IMG/VR virus record: IMGVR_UViG_3300028592_000023
Span: 1 to 47,487 of that record
Strand: one strand, 5' to 3'
DNA: 47,487 bases
Source of the DNA: a virus
Shown here piece after piece: positions 24,367-33,117 of this stretch. The notes under the pieces are model-generated. The model was given only the letters and a program-made list of their open reading frames with translations, had not been told where the DNA came from and did no database searches. Both the position numbers and the translations under genes were made by a program. Each line of letters starts with the position of its first letter. Position 1 is the first letter of the stretch.

Positions 24367-25155
24367 GTGAGCAACCCCGAGGTCGCCATGACCCTCGACG
24401 ACTGCGTCGAGGAGGTGCTCGGCGCGCTGACCGGGCTCGAGCTGCGCTACGACCCGCAGCTCGACCGGTACCGCACGATCACCCGCGCGCTCAACCGGGC
24501 GCTGCGGGCCAACGCGCGCGAGCGCGAGTGGTCGTACTACAGCACGCTGGAGTCCATCGGCACGGCCACGTACGGCGTGCAGGACGTGCACCTGCGGCCC
24601 AGCATCCGGCCTCGGATCATCGGAGGCGACACGGTGCGGCTGTGCCGTCAGGACGGCACGCCGATGGTGTGGGCCCACTTCCTGCCGCGCGACGCCATCG
24701 AGAACTACCCGCAGCGCCGCGGCCTGTGGGTCTCGGTCACCCGGCAGTCGCTGCACTTCTCGCGTCCCTTCACGCAGGGCGAGCACGGCCTGACCATCCA
24801 GCTTCCGGTGATGCGGGAGCCGAAGATGTTCCGACTGCCGGAGCAGCCGACCGACCCGAACGAGCCGCTCGTGCCGGTGCCGGACGAGGTCCGCAACCAG
24901 GAGCTCGACTTCGACTACCCCGACGTCGTGATCGCGCGCGCCGCGTACTTCTACGCGCAGACCGACCCGGTCATGCAGCCGCGCGTGCAGACGCTGGAGG
25001 CGGAGTGGAAGGACATCTACTACGCCCTGAACGAGCGCGACGACCGAAACACGGACTCCCCGTTCCAGAACGAGTTCGCCGTCCCGATCGAGGGCACGAT
25101 CCACGACACGAGCTACCAGCCCCAGCACCACCCGCACTCCGACGACAGGTGGTGA
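24367..25155 (+). CDS. Tail adaptor / head-tail connector (tail tubular A-like)
   Basis: The 262-residue protein has the layout of podovirus adaptor proteins that bind under the portal: a helical N-terminus (VEEVLGALTGLELRYDPQLDRYRTI...NRALR), a beta-rich middle, and a helical C-terminus (VVIARAAYFYAQTDPVMQPRVQTLEAEWKDIYYALNERD). Pairing with the large downstream nozzle gene is typical of gp11/gp12-type genes of T7-like and related phages. The GTG start at 24367 is one base after the previous stop. Confidence 0.6.
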   Translation: MSNPEVAMTLDDCVEEVLGALTGLELRYDPQLDRYRTITRALNRALRANAREREWSYYSTLESIGTATYGVQDVHLRPSIRPRIIGGDTVRLCRQDGTPMVWAHFLPRDAIENYPQRRGLWVSVTRQSLHFSRPFTQGEHGLTIQLPVMREPKMFRLPEQPTDPNEPLVPVPDEVRNQELDFDYPDVVIARAAYFYAQTDPVMQPRVQTLEAEWKDIYYALNERDDRNTDSPFQNEFAVPIEGTIHDTSYQPQHHPHSDDRW

Positions 25156-25158
25156 CCG

Positions 25159-27567
25159 GTGCCTCCGAAGGCGAAGATCGCGGCACCGATCGACCGGCCG
25201 CTGTCCAAGGCGTACCTGCGCGAGTTCACCGGCTGGACCACGGCGTTCCCGCCGGGGCTCGCGGACCCGACGTCGCTGCGCACGATGGAGAACTGCTGGA
25301 TCACGCGCGAGGGAGCGCTGGCGATCCGGCCCGCGCTGCGCTCGATCTTCTCGGAGACGAACTGGATCACGACGAACTTCAACGCGCGCATCGTCGGGTC
25401 GTTCGAGACGTTCTTCCTCAACGACGGGCGCAAGGCGCTGCTGTTCGCCACGAAGGAAGCGGCCGGACACATCACGTTCCGAGCTGCTGTCGACGACGGG
25501 CCGACGTACACCGTCGCTGCTCTCGCCACGCTCGGCTTCACGGGTGACATCGAGGACATGAACTTCTCGGCGTCGACCACGTACGTGCGGTACCTGCAGA
25601 TCGACAACAAGGTCTTCGCTCTGCCGGACTCGACGAACCCGCTCGACACCGTGCGCATCTTCTACGTCGGCGAGACGAAGCGTCTCGTCGCGCCGAAGAC
25701 GCTCACGCACCCGGACTGGTCCGGCGCCGACGCGCCCGTCGTCGTGCTGCCGGACGCGGCGTGGATCAACGGTGCCGTCAAGAACTCGATCCCTGCGGCT
25801 GAGACGCCCATCGCGGGCACGGCCAGCCAGCCGCTCACGGGCACGCTGATCGACTCCGACGCGGCGGACAACACGTTCAACTTCGGCTACTTCTACACCT
25901 TCCAGAACGAGCTCGGCGAGACCGCGCCGTCGCAGATGACGGTGGTCAAGGGCAAGCGCGGCTGGAGCCAGTGGCAGTTCCAGAGCGCGCACGCCAGCGG
26001 CGGACCGAGCGGGACGAACGTCACCGACCCGAAGATGGCGTGCGACCAGCTCGTCGCCATCGTGCCGTCGAGCGCGTTCGACGTCAGCGTCCCCGAGGGC
26101 GCGACGGCCTGGAACCTCTACATGGTCACGTGGAGCGACCAGGGCAACGTGCCGGTCGAGGGCGTGCTCGTCGCCTCGCGCGACCTGACCGGTGGCGGCG
26201 CGATCACCCGGAACACCCACGGCTGGCTGCAGCACACGCCGGTGGCCGAGTCCTACGACATCAGCGCGCCGCTGCCGACGCCGAGCCCGCGCACGAACTA
26301 CAGCGCGCCGTCGAGCGCGAGCCAGGGTCTGGTCGCAGGGGACCGCATCATCCTCGTGAACGACCGGCAGGCGGCGGCCGTGATCCGGTGGAGCTCGAAC
26401 CAGCTCGGCGAGTACACGAACTTCTCGTCCACCAAGGGCGGCGGCTTCAAGACGCTGACGGCGGGCAACCTGCTCGTGCCCGCGTGCGTGAAGCTCTGGC
26501 AGAACCCGCAGTCCGTCGACACGCTCGCGGTGCTCTGCCGCGGCGTCGACGGCTACTCGACGTCGTACTACATGGCGCCGGCCAGCGTCGCCGGACAGAC
26601 CGGTGCGACCGAGATCATGGGCTTCGAGGAGACGACGGCGACGCCCGGGACCGTCTCGCCCTGGGGTGTCGAGGTCGTGAACCAGGGGCTCTACCACCCG
26701 CTCGACGACCAGCTGATGAAGAGCACGGCGAGCAACTACAACATCAGCCACAAGACGATGACCGACTCGATCAGCAACCGCTGGCTCGAGCTGCTGAGCA
26801 AGCAGAACATCGTCTCGTCCTCGCTCGACAACCGGATCTACTACGTCGTGCACAACCCCGACGGCGCGGCGCTGGAGCAGGGCTGCATGGGCAACGAGCT
26901 GTGGGTGCTCGACGTCAGCCCGACGACGCCGACCTGGTCGCGCTGGCTGATCCAGGCGAACTCGCTGCACAAGCTGGAGGTCGAGGGCAAGCTCTACATG
27001 GCCGTCGTGCGGCCCGACGCGATCTTCGTGCTCGACGAGCTGTCGATGCTGGACGAGTACTCCGACGCGGGCGAGACCTCCGAGCGCGCGATCCCGTGGC
27101 GGGCCGAGACGAACACGCAGGGCGCCAACCGTGCGCACGACGCGTGGGCCCATCTGCAGCAGGTCAACGTCACGCTCGGCAACTTCATGGGTCGCATGCG
27201 CTTCGGCATCCGCGGCAAGGACCAGCACGGCATGGACGTCGTCGTGCAGAAGGTCACGAAGGACCTGACGACCGTCGACCTGTCGGCACGGCCGCAGCCC
27301 TGGGACGTCGAGGACTTCCTGCTCGTGCGCCGCGACCTCAAGGAGTGGCACTTCTTCGCCGAGTCGGTCATCGAGAGCAACGAGGTGCAGCCGTCCTACG
27401 GGCAGATCAACCTCGTGCAGTACCGCTACACGCCGGTCAGCGTGAACGTCGGGTACGAGTACGGCTCGGTCGAGACGTTCGAGTACGGCTACGCGGCGGC
27501 CGCCAACGACCCGGTGTCGTCCTACCCGAACGGGGTACCGTCCCCTTACCCGGATCGCGCTCACTGA
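25159..27567 (+). CDS. Tail nozzle protein (tail tubular B-like)
   Basis: The 802-residue product begins with a segment (PPGLADPTSLRTMENCWIT then GALAIRPALRSI, about residues 30-57) like the N-terminal signature of podovirus tail tubular B/nozzle proteins. The rest is beta-rich with repeated Trp/Tyr-rich strands, consistent with the beta-propeller and barrel domains of nozzles. It forms the tail tip through which DNA leaves. It follows the adaptor by three bases. The largest structural protein after the giant one. Confidence 0.68.
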   Translation: MPPKAKIAAPIDRPLSKAYLREFTGWTTAFPPGLADPTSLRTMENCWITREGALAIRPALRSIFSETNWITTNFNARIVGSFETFFLNDGRKALLFATKEAAGHITFRAAVDDGPTYTVAALATLGFTGDIEDMNFSASTTYVRYLQIDNKVFALPDSTNPLDTVRIFYVGETKRLVAPKTLTHPDWSGADAPVVVLPDAAWINGAVKNSIPAAETPIAGTASQPLTGTLIDSDAADNTFNFGYFYTFQNELGETAPSQMTVVKGKRGWSQWQFQSAHASGGPSGTNVTDPKMACDQLVAIVPSSAFDVSVPEGATAWNLYMVTWSDQGNVPVEGVLVASRDLTGGGAITRNTHGWLQHTPVAESYDISAPLPTPSPRTNYSAPSSASQGLVAGDRIILVNDRQAAAVIRWSSNQLGEYTNFSSTKGGGFKTLTAGNLLVPACVKLWQNPQSVDTLAVLCRGVDGYSTSYYMAPASVAGQTGATEIMGFEETTATPGTVSPWGVEVVNQGLYHPLDDQLMKSTASNYNISHKTMTDSISNRWLELLSKQNIVSSSLDNRIYYVVHNPDGAALEQGCMGNELWVLDVSPTTPTWSRWLIQANSLHKLEVEGKLYMAVVRPDAIFVLDELSMLDEYSDAGETSERAIPWRAETNTQGANRAHDAWAHLQQVNVTLGNFMGRMRFGIRGKDQHGMDVVVQKVTKDLTTVDLSARPQPWDVEDFLLVRRDLKEWHFFAESVIESNEVQPSYGQINLVQYRYTPVSVNVGYEYGSVETFEYGYAAAANDPVSSYPNGVPSPYPDRAH

Positions 27568-27569
27568 GA

Positions 27570-27604
27570 TAGGGTTCCTAGGTAACGGCGGGATCACACC
27601 TAGG
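27570..27604 (+). promoter_or_regulatory. Candidate promoter and CCTAGG repeat in the 44-base gap
   Basis: TTACCC (27546-27551), an 18-base spacer and TAGGGT (27570-27575) resemble a -35/-10 pair. CCTAGG occurs at 27577-27582 and again at 27599-27604, where it merges with the TAGGAG ribosome binding site of the next gene. This could be an internal promoter feeding the scaffold and packaging genes. Confidence 0.3.
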
Positions 27605-27611
27605 AGTTCAC

Positions 27612-28514
27612 ATGAGCCAGGGCAGCAAGAGCGCCTACTACCGGGCGCTCAAGGACAGCGGCGCGACGCTGACGAAGCACTACCGCGAGTACACGACCGA
27701 CGAGCTCCGCCAGCTGGCGACGGCGCAGGGCCTGCAGGTCGCGGAGCCCGCGCCGGCCGATCCGCTGCCCCCGGCCCCGAACGAGATGGCCGAGGTGCGC
27801 GAGCAGCTCAACGGCCTGGCGGGCGTCGTCGGCAAGCTCGCCACCCTCCTGCTCGCGGAGCGGGCGCAGCCGCCGATCCCCGCGGACTACGGCGTCCAGC
27901 CCGGCGGGCCGCGCGCGCCGCAGTCTCCCGTGCCGCAGCCGGGCACCCCGGTCAACCCGCAGACCGCGTTCGCCAAGCCGGAGCCCTCCGCGCCGGGCCT
28001 CGTCAACGGCGTGAACCCGCTGGAGCACGCGGGCGTCCTGCTCAACTCGAAGAAGCAGGGCGAGGTGCTCTACGTCGACGAGCAGGGCAACGAGTGGTAC
28101 CAGCCCGAGGTCAACAAGCCGGGCTACGCGAAGGGGCGTGTCCGTCGGGTCTACCGTGACGTGGCCTCGGAGATGACGACCGAGACGATCCAGGTCGGCA
28201 ACTACATCGAGACCTTCGAGGTCCCCGACGACAGCCGTCGCACGAAGACGGTCGAGGCGAAGATCACCCTCCCGTCCTACCAGACCGGCATCTTCAAGGC
28301 GCCGGGCATCCCGTTCAAGATCCACACGTACCAGGGGAACCGCGGCTTCGACTGGGACGACGTCGTCCAGTTCTACGGTGCGCCGGACCTGGTGCCGGAC
28401 ACCATCAAGAAGGTCTACGTGTCGAGCGACCTGTGCTTCGACATCCCCACCACCAAGCGCGCGATCGACCGGGAGTACCGGGAGCGCGTGCTCAACATGA
28501 AGGAGACCGTCTGA
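27612..28514 (+). CDS. Unknown virion-region protein, 300 residues
   Basis: The family is not recognised. Residues 1-45 form a helix with a possible short DNA/protein-binding look (YTTDELRQLATAQGLQ), followed by a Pro-rich disordered stretch (about 48-135) and a C-terminal folded region (about 135-300) with alternating strands. The disordered middle resembles scaffold or connector proteins. The TGA stop overlaps the next ATG by one base, so this gene and the next are likely translated together. Confidence 0.6.
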   Translation: MSQGSKSAYYRALKDSGATLTKHYREYTTDELRQLATAQGLQVAEPAPADPLPPAPNEMAEVREQLNGLAGVVGKLATLLLAERAQPPIPADYGVQPGGPRAPQSPVPQPGTPVNPQTAFAKPEPSAPGLVNGVNPLEHAGVLLNSKKQGEVLYVDEQGNEWYQPEVNKPGYAKGRVRRVYRDVASEMTTETIQVGNYIETFEVPDDSRRTKTVEAKITLPSYQTGIFKAPGIPFKIHTYQGNRGFDWDDVVQFYGAPDLVPDTIKKVYVSSDLCFDIPTTKRAIDREYRERVLNMKETV

Positions 28515-29071
28515 TGTCCGAGCCCACGCTCACCCCGCAGGACCAGCAGGACCTCGCCTCGCTCGGCATCACGCTCGAGGGCGAGCAGCCGACCGAGCGC
28601 TGCCTGCTGGAGCTGTGGCAGGCCGTGCTCGCCAACCGCATCCCCGCCGCCGCGAAGCCCATCGAGATCGGCGTCGCGACGGCGGTCGTGCGGTCGTGGC
28701 CGTTCCTGACGTTCCAGGAGACGGCGCGCTACCACGTGCTCTACCACGAGGTGCTCAACCAGATCGCCGAGCGTCTCGACGAGGTCATCGCCGAGAACCC
28801 CGAGGCGACGTCCTGGGTCGGCGAGGAGGACGCGGCGCACAACCACCTGCTGTACCGCCAGCTGCTCGTCGAGTGGCACCAGATCCTCGACACGCTGGAG
28901 TCCGCCTGGCGCGCGGAGGACGAGGAGTCACACATCTGGGTCGCCGTGATCCCGGACGTGCGCTCGTTCATCTTCTCGCGCGTCGGCCTCGCCGGGCACC
29001 TCGACGCCATCGGCTTCGCGCTGACCAACGACGAGTTCCTCGTCGCGCTGCAGGAGGCGAAGGGTGAGTGA
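28514..29071 (+). CDS. Unknown helical protein, 185 residues
   Basis: The product is acidic and mostly helical (TFQETARYHVLYHEVLNQIAERLDEV; LLYRQLLVEWHQILDTLESAW). I do not recognise it. ATG 28514 is chosen because it forms TGATG with the previous stop; upstream codons in the same frame overlap the previous coding sequence. It overlaps the next gene by 8 bases and may be a chaperone or partner of that scaffold-like protein (inference from position). Confidence 0.6.
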   Translation: MSEPTLTPQDQQDLASLGITLEGEQPTERCLLELWQAVLANRIPAAAKPIEIGVATAVVRSWPFLTFQETARYHVLYHEVLNQIAERLDEVIAENPEATSWVGEEDAAHNHLLYRQLLVEWHQILDTLESAWRAEDEESHIWVAVIPDVRSFIFSRVGLAGHLDAIGFALTNDEFLVALQEAKGE

Positions 29072-30158
29072 CCAGACGGAGTTCATCCTTCGGGCTGACC
29101 GCGAGGCTCAGATGGTCGACCTTCTGGGCTTCCTGGCGCCTGAGTCGGACGAGGTGGCAGCAGACCCGGGCGCGCCGGCGGACGGAGCTGCTGGGGCGGG
29201 AGCTGGACAGCAGCCTGCTCCGGGAGAAGGAGCTGGCGGTGCAGGCGTCGTCCCTGGCGCACCGGCTGCAGGAGATGGACAGCAGCCGGTCGTACCGGGA
29301 GTCGGTACCCCTGCTGCTCCCGCTCCCGCCGAGCCCGCCGCTGGAGGTGGGACGGCTCCTGTGGGTGGAGAACCCCCTGCCGGAGGTGAGCCTGCTCCGA
29401 CCGGAGTAGACGCCGCCACGCTGCTGCCGAAGCTCGGCGAGGCGTCGACGGCGTTCGAGACGAAGCAGACCGAGGCGATCCAGCAGGAGGTCTTCGGCGA
29501 GCTGCGCACGGAGTTCACGAAGTACTTCGACGCGCTCGACCAGCACCCGCGCACGCTCGTCGGGCAGCGCGTGCCGTCGGCCACGGGCCAGGGCGAGGAG
29601 GTGCTCAAGGACAGCCAGGACGCCAGGGACTGGCAGGAGGCGATCAAGCAGCAGCTCGCGCAGATCGCCGCCACGCGCGTCGACCAGAAGAAGGAGGACA
29701 TGCGCCAGGTCTTCGAGACCGTGCACTCCTCCATCGAGCTGTTCCAGAACAACCTCGACCTGTACCCGGGCACCAAGCAGTTCGACCGGGAGCTGGCCGA
29801 CGCGTTCGTCGCGGCCGCCGAGCCGTACGCGCTCAAGTCGAACGGCAAGCTGATCGGCTACTCGGTCCCGGTTCAGCCGCTCGTCAACGCGCTGCGGGCC
29901 CAGTTCGTCGCGACGCGCGCCGTGAAGGCCGCGGCGCCGGCCGCTGGTGCTCCGGCTGCTCCGGCGGCTCCGGCCGCCACGGGCACGCCGACGGCGCAGC
30001 AGCAGCGGGCGGCCGAGCAGCCGCGCACCACGCTCGGCACGTTCGCCGGTCCGCAGGCGGGCATCCACAGCCAGGCCGGGCAGTCGGCCACCGGTGAGGA
30101 CGACGTCGCGGCGGGCGTGCTCGGCGCGTTCCTGCGCCAGAACGGGGTGACCCTGTGA
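29064..30158 (+). CDS. Scaffold-like protein
   Basis: The 364-residue product has a low-complexity Gly/Ala/Pro region (about 33-115), a charged helical core (about 116-290; QTEAIQQEVFGELRTEF, RQVFETVHSSIELFQNN), a second Ala/Pro stretch (about 295-325) and an acidic then Leu-rich end. This resembles phage scaffolding proteins, which are helical, disordered at the ends and absent from the mature capsid. It is unusually far (about 14 kb) from the capsid gene, so the call is moderate. Confidence 0.5.
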   Translation: MSDQTEFILRADREAQMVDLLGFLAPESDEVAADPGAPADGAAGAGAGQQPAPGEGAGGAGVVPGAPAAGDGQQPVVPGVGTPAAPAPAEPAAGGGTAPVGGEPPAGGEPAPTGVDAATLLPKLGEASTAFETKQTEAIQQEVFGELRTEFTKYFDALDQHPRTLVGQRVPSATGQGEEVLKDSQDARDWQEAIKQQLAQIAATRVDQKKEDMRQVFETVHSSIELFQNNLDLYPGTKQFDRELADAFVAAAEPYALKSNGKLIGYSVPVQPLVNALRAQFVATRAVKAAAPAAGAPAAPAAPAATGTPTAQQQRAAEQPRTTLGTFAGPQAGIHSQAGQSATGEDDVAAGVLGAFLRQNGVTL

Positions 30159-30322
30159 GCAGGCCGACAGCACGCACCTGCAGCCGCCGTGACGGCCTGG
30201 TCGTCGGCCGCTGCGGTGGCAAGCTCCACGCGCTGACGCTCGTCGCGGGCGTCGGCAAGATGCGCACGCGCCTGTGGTGCGAGCGCTGCAACCGTCCCGC
30301 CAGCGACAAGAGGGAGCCGTGA
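30155..30322 (+). CDS. Small zinc-ribbon-like protein, 55 residues
   Basis: GTG 30155 overlaps the previous stop (GTGA) and the stop overlaps the next ATG (TGATG). The 55-residue basic product has four cysteines, C9, C20, C42 and C45, spaced as C-x10-C-x21-C-x2-C. The RCGGKL and WCERCNRP knuckles fit a zinc ribbon. A nucleic-acid or protein-binding role is likely, but nothing specific can be named. Confidence 0.72.
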   Translation: MSRPTARTCSRRDGLVVGRCGGKLHALTLVAGVGKMRTRLWCERCNRPASDKREP

Positions 30323-30555
30323 TGGAGACCGAGCAGACGCAGCCCGACGGGGTCCCGGCGGACAGCAGCAGCCACAGCCCGATCCTCCGGTACTTCGAGT
30401 ACGCGCACCTGCGCGCGGACCTCCAGCCCATCGCCCAGCTGTACTCGACGCTGGCGTGGCAGCTGGAGTACGACCTGCTCGGCGGTGCCGAGAAGGCCGT
30501 GGCGCTGCGCAAGCTGCTGGAGTCGAAGGACGCGGCCGTCCGCGCGGCGCTCTGA
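30322..30555 (+). CDS. Conserved small actinophage-type protein, 77 residues
   Basis: The 77-residue product has the pattern PILRYFEYAHL..DLQPIA..Y..LAW.LE, then ALRKLLESKDAAVRAAL, which I recognise as a widespread small phage family of unknown function usually near packaging or structural genes. It is helical and acidic. ATG 30322 is chosen because it is coupled to the zinc-ribbon gene stop. Confidence 0.7.
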   Translation: METEQTQPDGVPADSSSHSPILRYFEYAHLRADLQPIAQLYSTLAWQLEYDLLGGAEKAVALRKLLESKDAAVRAAL

Positions 30556-30570
30556 GGCAGGCGCGACCAC

Positions 30571-32025
30571 ATGGCGACGTTCCCTGTCCACTACCGTCCC
30601 CGTCCGTACCAGGCTGCAGCGCACCAGCTGTTCCGGTCGAAGCGGTACTCCGTCGTCGTGTGGTCGCGCCAGGCTGGGAAGGACGTCTCGCTCAGCATGG
30701 AGCAGTGCGAGGCTCGCCTGCGGACGCCGAAGACGACCGGCGTCTACGTCTCGCTGAACAACCCGCTCATCCGTGACATCCTGTGGCAGAAGACCTACCA
30801 GGACCCGGAGACCGGGATCTACTTCCGCATGCTCCAGGACAACGTCCCGAAGGAGCTGGCCGTGTGGAAGGACACGGTCATGGAGGGCCGGTTCTCCAAC
30901 CACTCGCGGCTCAAGCTCCAGGGCTACTTCCAGTCCGGCCAGGACGCCAACGGTGTCGGCACGTCGTTCAACGACTACGCGTTCACCGAGCTGGCCCTGT
31001 TCACGCGCGAGGACCCGATCCCGCGTCTGCTGCCGATCATCACGAACGGCGCGGACAAGAGGCTCATGGTCGTCAGCACGCCACGCGGGAAGCGGAAGAA
31101 CCCGCTGTGGCTGCTGATGGACTCGTTGCGTGACGACCCCGAGTACGGCCAGATCATCTGGGGCATCAACGACCTGAACGCGATGATGAAGCGCGAGGGG
31201 CTGCCGCCGGTCCGCTCCGAGGCCGAGCTCGAGCGGATCGAGGCGGCGTACCTCAAGCGGTTCGGCAACAGCCGCATGTTCAACCAGGAGTACCACGTCG
31301 ACTTCGCCGAGATGGACGCCGCGGCCGTGTACGGCGAGGCGTACCTCAACATGCTGGCGACCGGGCGCGTGACGGACTTCGACCTGCACCCGGGCCATCC
31401 GGTGTACGTCGTGTACGACATCGGCTCGTCGGGTCAGCACTCGGACGCGACGAGCTGGATCGCGTTCCAGTGGTACAACGGTCGGCTCTTCCTGTACGAC
31501 TGCGGCGAGGGTCACGGCAAGGCGCTGCCGGAGTACGTCGACCTGCTGCGCGAGAAGCCCTGGTTCAACCGGGTCACGCAGATGATCCTTCCGTGGGACG
31601 GCGAGCACCACGAGAAGGCGATCAACGCCACGCCGGCCGACATGATGCGGCTCAAGTTCCCGAACGTCGCCGTGCTGTCGAAGTCGTCGAAGGTCTGGCG
31701 CGTTCCTGACAGCCGGAACAAGTGGGGCGACGAGATCACCGACATCCAGAGCACCCGGATGGCGCTCTACAACACGCTCGTCCACAAGACGAACTGCGAG
31801 TGGATGCAGGAGTGCTTCGAGAACTACAAGTACGAGTTCGACAACAAGCTCCAGGAGTGGACGCAGAAGCCGCTGCACGACAAGTACTCGCACATGATGG
31901 ACTGCCTGCGGTACGCCGAGCAGGCGACTCGCGAGCTGGACTTCTTCGGTGGCACCCTGGAGACGGTAGCCACCGGAGCGAGTGGCTCGCGCGACTACGA
32001 AGAGGACTGGAGGGGAGTCTGGTGA
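30571..32025 (+). CDS. terL: Large terminase subunit
   Basis: The 484-residue protein is the packaging motor ATPase and headful/end nuclease. An atypical Walker A reads SRQAGKD (32-38), the Walker B region with catalytic glutamate is DYAFTE (135-140), and the coupling motif is STPRGK (169-174). The C-terminal RNase H-like nuclease has D283 in VVYDIGSSG, SDATSW just after, and a late Asp in HMMDCLRYA. Length is normal for the family. It lies at the far end of the structural block rather than before the portal, which is unusual. The ribosome binding site is weak (GAGGCAGG). Confidence 0.92.
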   Translation: MATFPVHYRPRPYQAAAHQLFRSKRYSVVVWSRQAGKDVSLSMEQCEARLRTPKTTGVYVSLNNPLIRDILWQKTYQDPETGIYFRMLQDNVPKELAVWKDTVMEGRFSNHSRLKLQGYFQSGQDANGVGTSFNDYAFTELALFTREDPIPRLLPIITNGADKRLMVVSTPRGKRKNPLWLLMDSLRDDPEYGQIIWGINDLNAMMKREGLPPVRSEAELERIEAAYLKRFGNSRMFNQEYHVDFAEMDAAAVYGEAYLNMLATGRVTDFDLHPGHPVYVVYDIGSSGQHSDATSWIAFQWYNGRLFLYDCGEGHGKALPEYVDLLREKPWFNRVTQMILPWDGEHHEKAINATPADMMRLKFPNVAVLSKSSKVWRVPDSRNKWGDEITDIQSTRMALYNTLVHKTNCEWMQECFENYKYEFDNKLQEWTQKPLHDKYSHMMDCLRYAEQATRELDFFGGTLETVATGASGSRDYEEDWRGVW

Positions 32026-32147
32026 CGAAGGAGACCATCACCCTGGAGGCTGCTCGCATCCACGACGAGGGCTGCTGCTTCGGCAGTGACTGCCCGTTCC
32101 GGTGGCTGCACATCACGGCGTTCCTGAACCGGGTGAGCTGGGCATGA
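32022..32147 (+). CDS. Tiny Cys-containing protein, 41 residues
   Basis: GTG 32022 overlaps the terminase stop (GTGA) and its own stop overlaps the next ATG (ATGA). The product has CCFGSDCPFRWLH, a compact C-x5-C-x5-H cluster that could bind metal. Double coupling and typical codon use support a real gene; the function is unknown. Confidence 0.55.
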   Translation: MTKETITLEAARIHDEGCCFGSDCPFRWLHITAFLNRVSWA

Positions 32148-32440
32148 GCAAGACGGTGCGCGAGGCGCTGCTGTACGTGGCGGACCACCCGGTGCCGATG
32201 CACGACCCGATCGACACCCCGATGTGGGAGCTGATCGCGCGCGGGCTGCACGACGTCGCCACGAACCCGGACCCGAAGGTGCGCGGGGCGATGGCGCGCG
32301 CGACCCGGGCGCAGCAGATGATCCTCGACCGGACGGTCGGCCGGCGCCGCGCCGGGTCGCGCCCGATCAGCGGAGCCCGCGGCCAGGTGGAGTTCGTCGA
32401 CCTGACCGCCGGTGCCATCGAGCAGAAGGAGCCGTCGTGA
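32144..32440 (+). CDS. Conserved small phage protein, 98 residues
   Basis: The 98-residue basic product (PMHDPIDTPMWELIARGLHDVAT then PKVRGAMARATRAQQMILDRTVGRRRAG) looks like a conserved helical actinophage family of unknown function. The Arg-rich C-terminal half could contact DNA. Being directly downstream of the large terminase, it might be the small terminase subunit, but no helix-turn-helix is obvious. ATG 32144 overlaps the previous stop. Confidence 0.65.
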   Translation: MSKTVREALLYVADHPVPMHDPIDTPMWELIARGLHDVATNPDPKVRGAMARATRAQQMILDRTVGRRRAGSRPISGARGQVEFVDLTAGAIEQKEPS

Positions 32441-32628
32441 AGCACACCATCGAGATCGAGCTGCCTGACGGTGCAGTCGTCTCTCACGGGTACGGGATCG
32501 TCGCGTTCTTCGACGAGGACGGCGAGTCACAGTACGCGCTGCAGTCGACTGGCATGGCGTCGATGACGGCGTTCCTCGGTTTGAGCGTGCTGGCCGAGCG
32601 TGACATCTACGAGTGGAAGAACCGATGA
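32437..32628 (+). CDS. Small unknown protein, 63 residues
   Basis: The product alternates strands (HTIEIELPDGAVVSHGYGIVAFFDEDGESQYAL) and ends in a helix. GTG 32437 and the stop both overlap neighbours by four bases (GTGA and ATGA). The family is not recognised. Confidence 0.6.
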   Translation: MKHTIEIELPDGAVVSHGYGIVAFFDEDGESQYALQSTGMASMTAFLGLSVLAERDIYEWKNR

Positions 32629-32912
32629 GCGAGGCCAGCACCGACGTCACCGTGCGGAAGTTCCGTCGGACGATCCCGCGCGAGCACCGCGTCACGCTGG
32701 ACACCCGGCTCGCGTGGCTGTGGAGCCAGCGGTTCGGCACGGTGCAGACGATCTGGCTGGAGTCCGACGACCTGCACGACAAGCTCGCCGCGACCATCAT
32801 GCTGCAGGCCGTCGTCGCCTCGGACCTGAACAACATCGCGCTGGTGTTCCGGCGGCTCGAGGGTGGGGCGCTGCCGGACGAGGTCACCCTCGACGGCGTG
32901 CTGACGCTCTAG
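32625..32912 (+). CDS. Small unknown protein, last rightward gene
   Basis: The 95-residue product is basic at the N-terminus (VRKFRRTIPREHRV) and helical later. ATG 32625 is preferred to an in-frame ATG twelve bases upstream because it makes the ATGA overlap seen throughout this run. Its last 29 bases overlap the 3' end of the leftward gene ending at 32884. No clear terminator follows, so opposing transcripts must meet here. Confidence 0.6.
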   Translation: MSEASTDVTVRKFRRTIPREHRVTLDTRLAWLWSQRFGTVQTIWLESDDLHDKLAATIMLQAVVASDLNNIALVFRRLEGGALPDEVTLDGVLTL

Positions 32913-33117
32913 CCTGCCGCAGCACGTCCGCCGGGTACCGCTGGCACGGCGCGCACACGCAGCCGTAGCGGTGCTTGCCGACCCAGCTGTGCGGCACCGT
33001 CTCGGGCAGCACGCGCGCGTCGTCGTCCAGCAGGACGAGCTCGTCGTGCCAGTGCCCGTGCTCGTCGTAGGCTCCCGGGCGGCCGGTGTGCACCGGGCCC
33101 GTGCGGTTCCAGGCCAT
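32884..33117 (-). CDS. Small Cys/His-rich protein, 77 residues
   Basis: The 77-residue product contains YGCVCAPCQRYPADVL (about 51-66), a C-x-C-x2-C knuckle, with upstream His residues (HGHWHDEL), so metal binding is likely. The start ATG overlaps the stop of the gene before it (ATGA). It is the last gene of the leftward block. Its function is unknown. Confidence 0.6.
   Translation of the reverse strand: MAWNRTGPVHTGRPGAYDEHGHWHDELVLLDDDARVLPETVPHSWVGKHRYGCVCAPCQRYPADVLRQARASARRRG

Noticed and set aside
23914-27597. A leftward open frame of about 1,227 codons opposite the tail adaptor and nozzle genes
   Set aside because: It mirrors strongly coding genes on the other strand. Its translation is rich in Arg/Val/His/Leu with no domain, as expected for antisense frames in G+C-rich DNA.
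29068-29409. 113-codon frame inside the Gly/Ala/Pro-rich part of the scaffold-like gene
   Set aside because: The low-complexity repeats lack stops in several frames; its GTG/ATG has no ribosome binding site and the scaffold frame continues on both sides.
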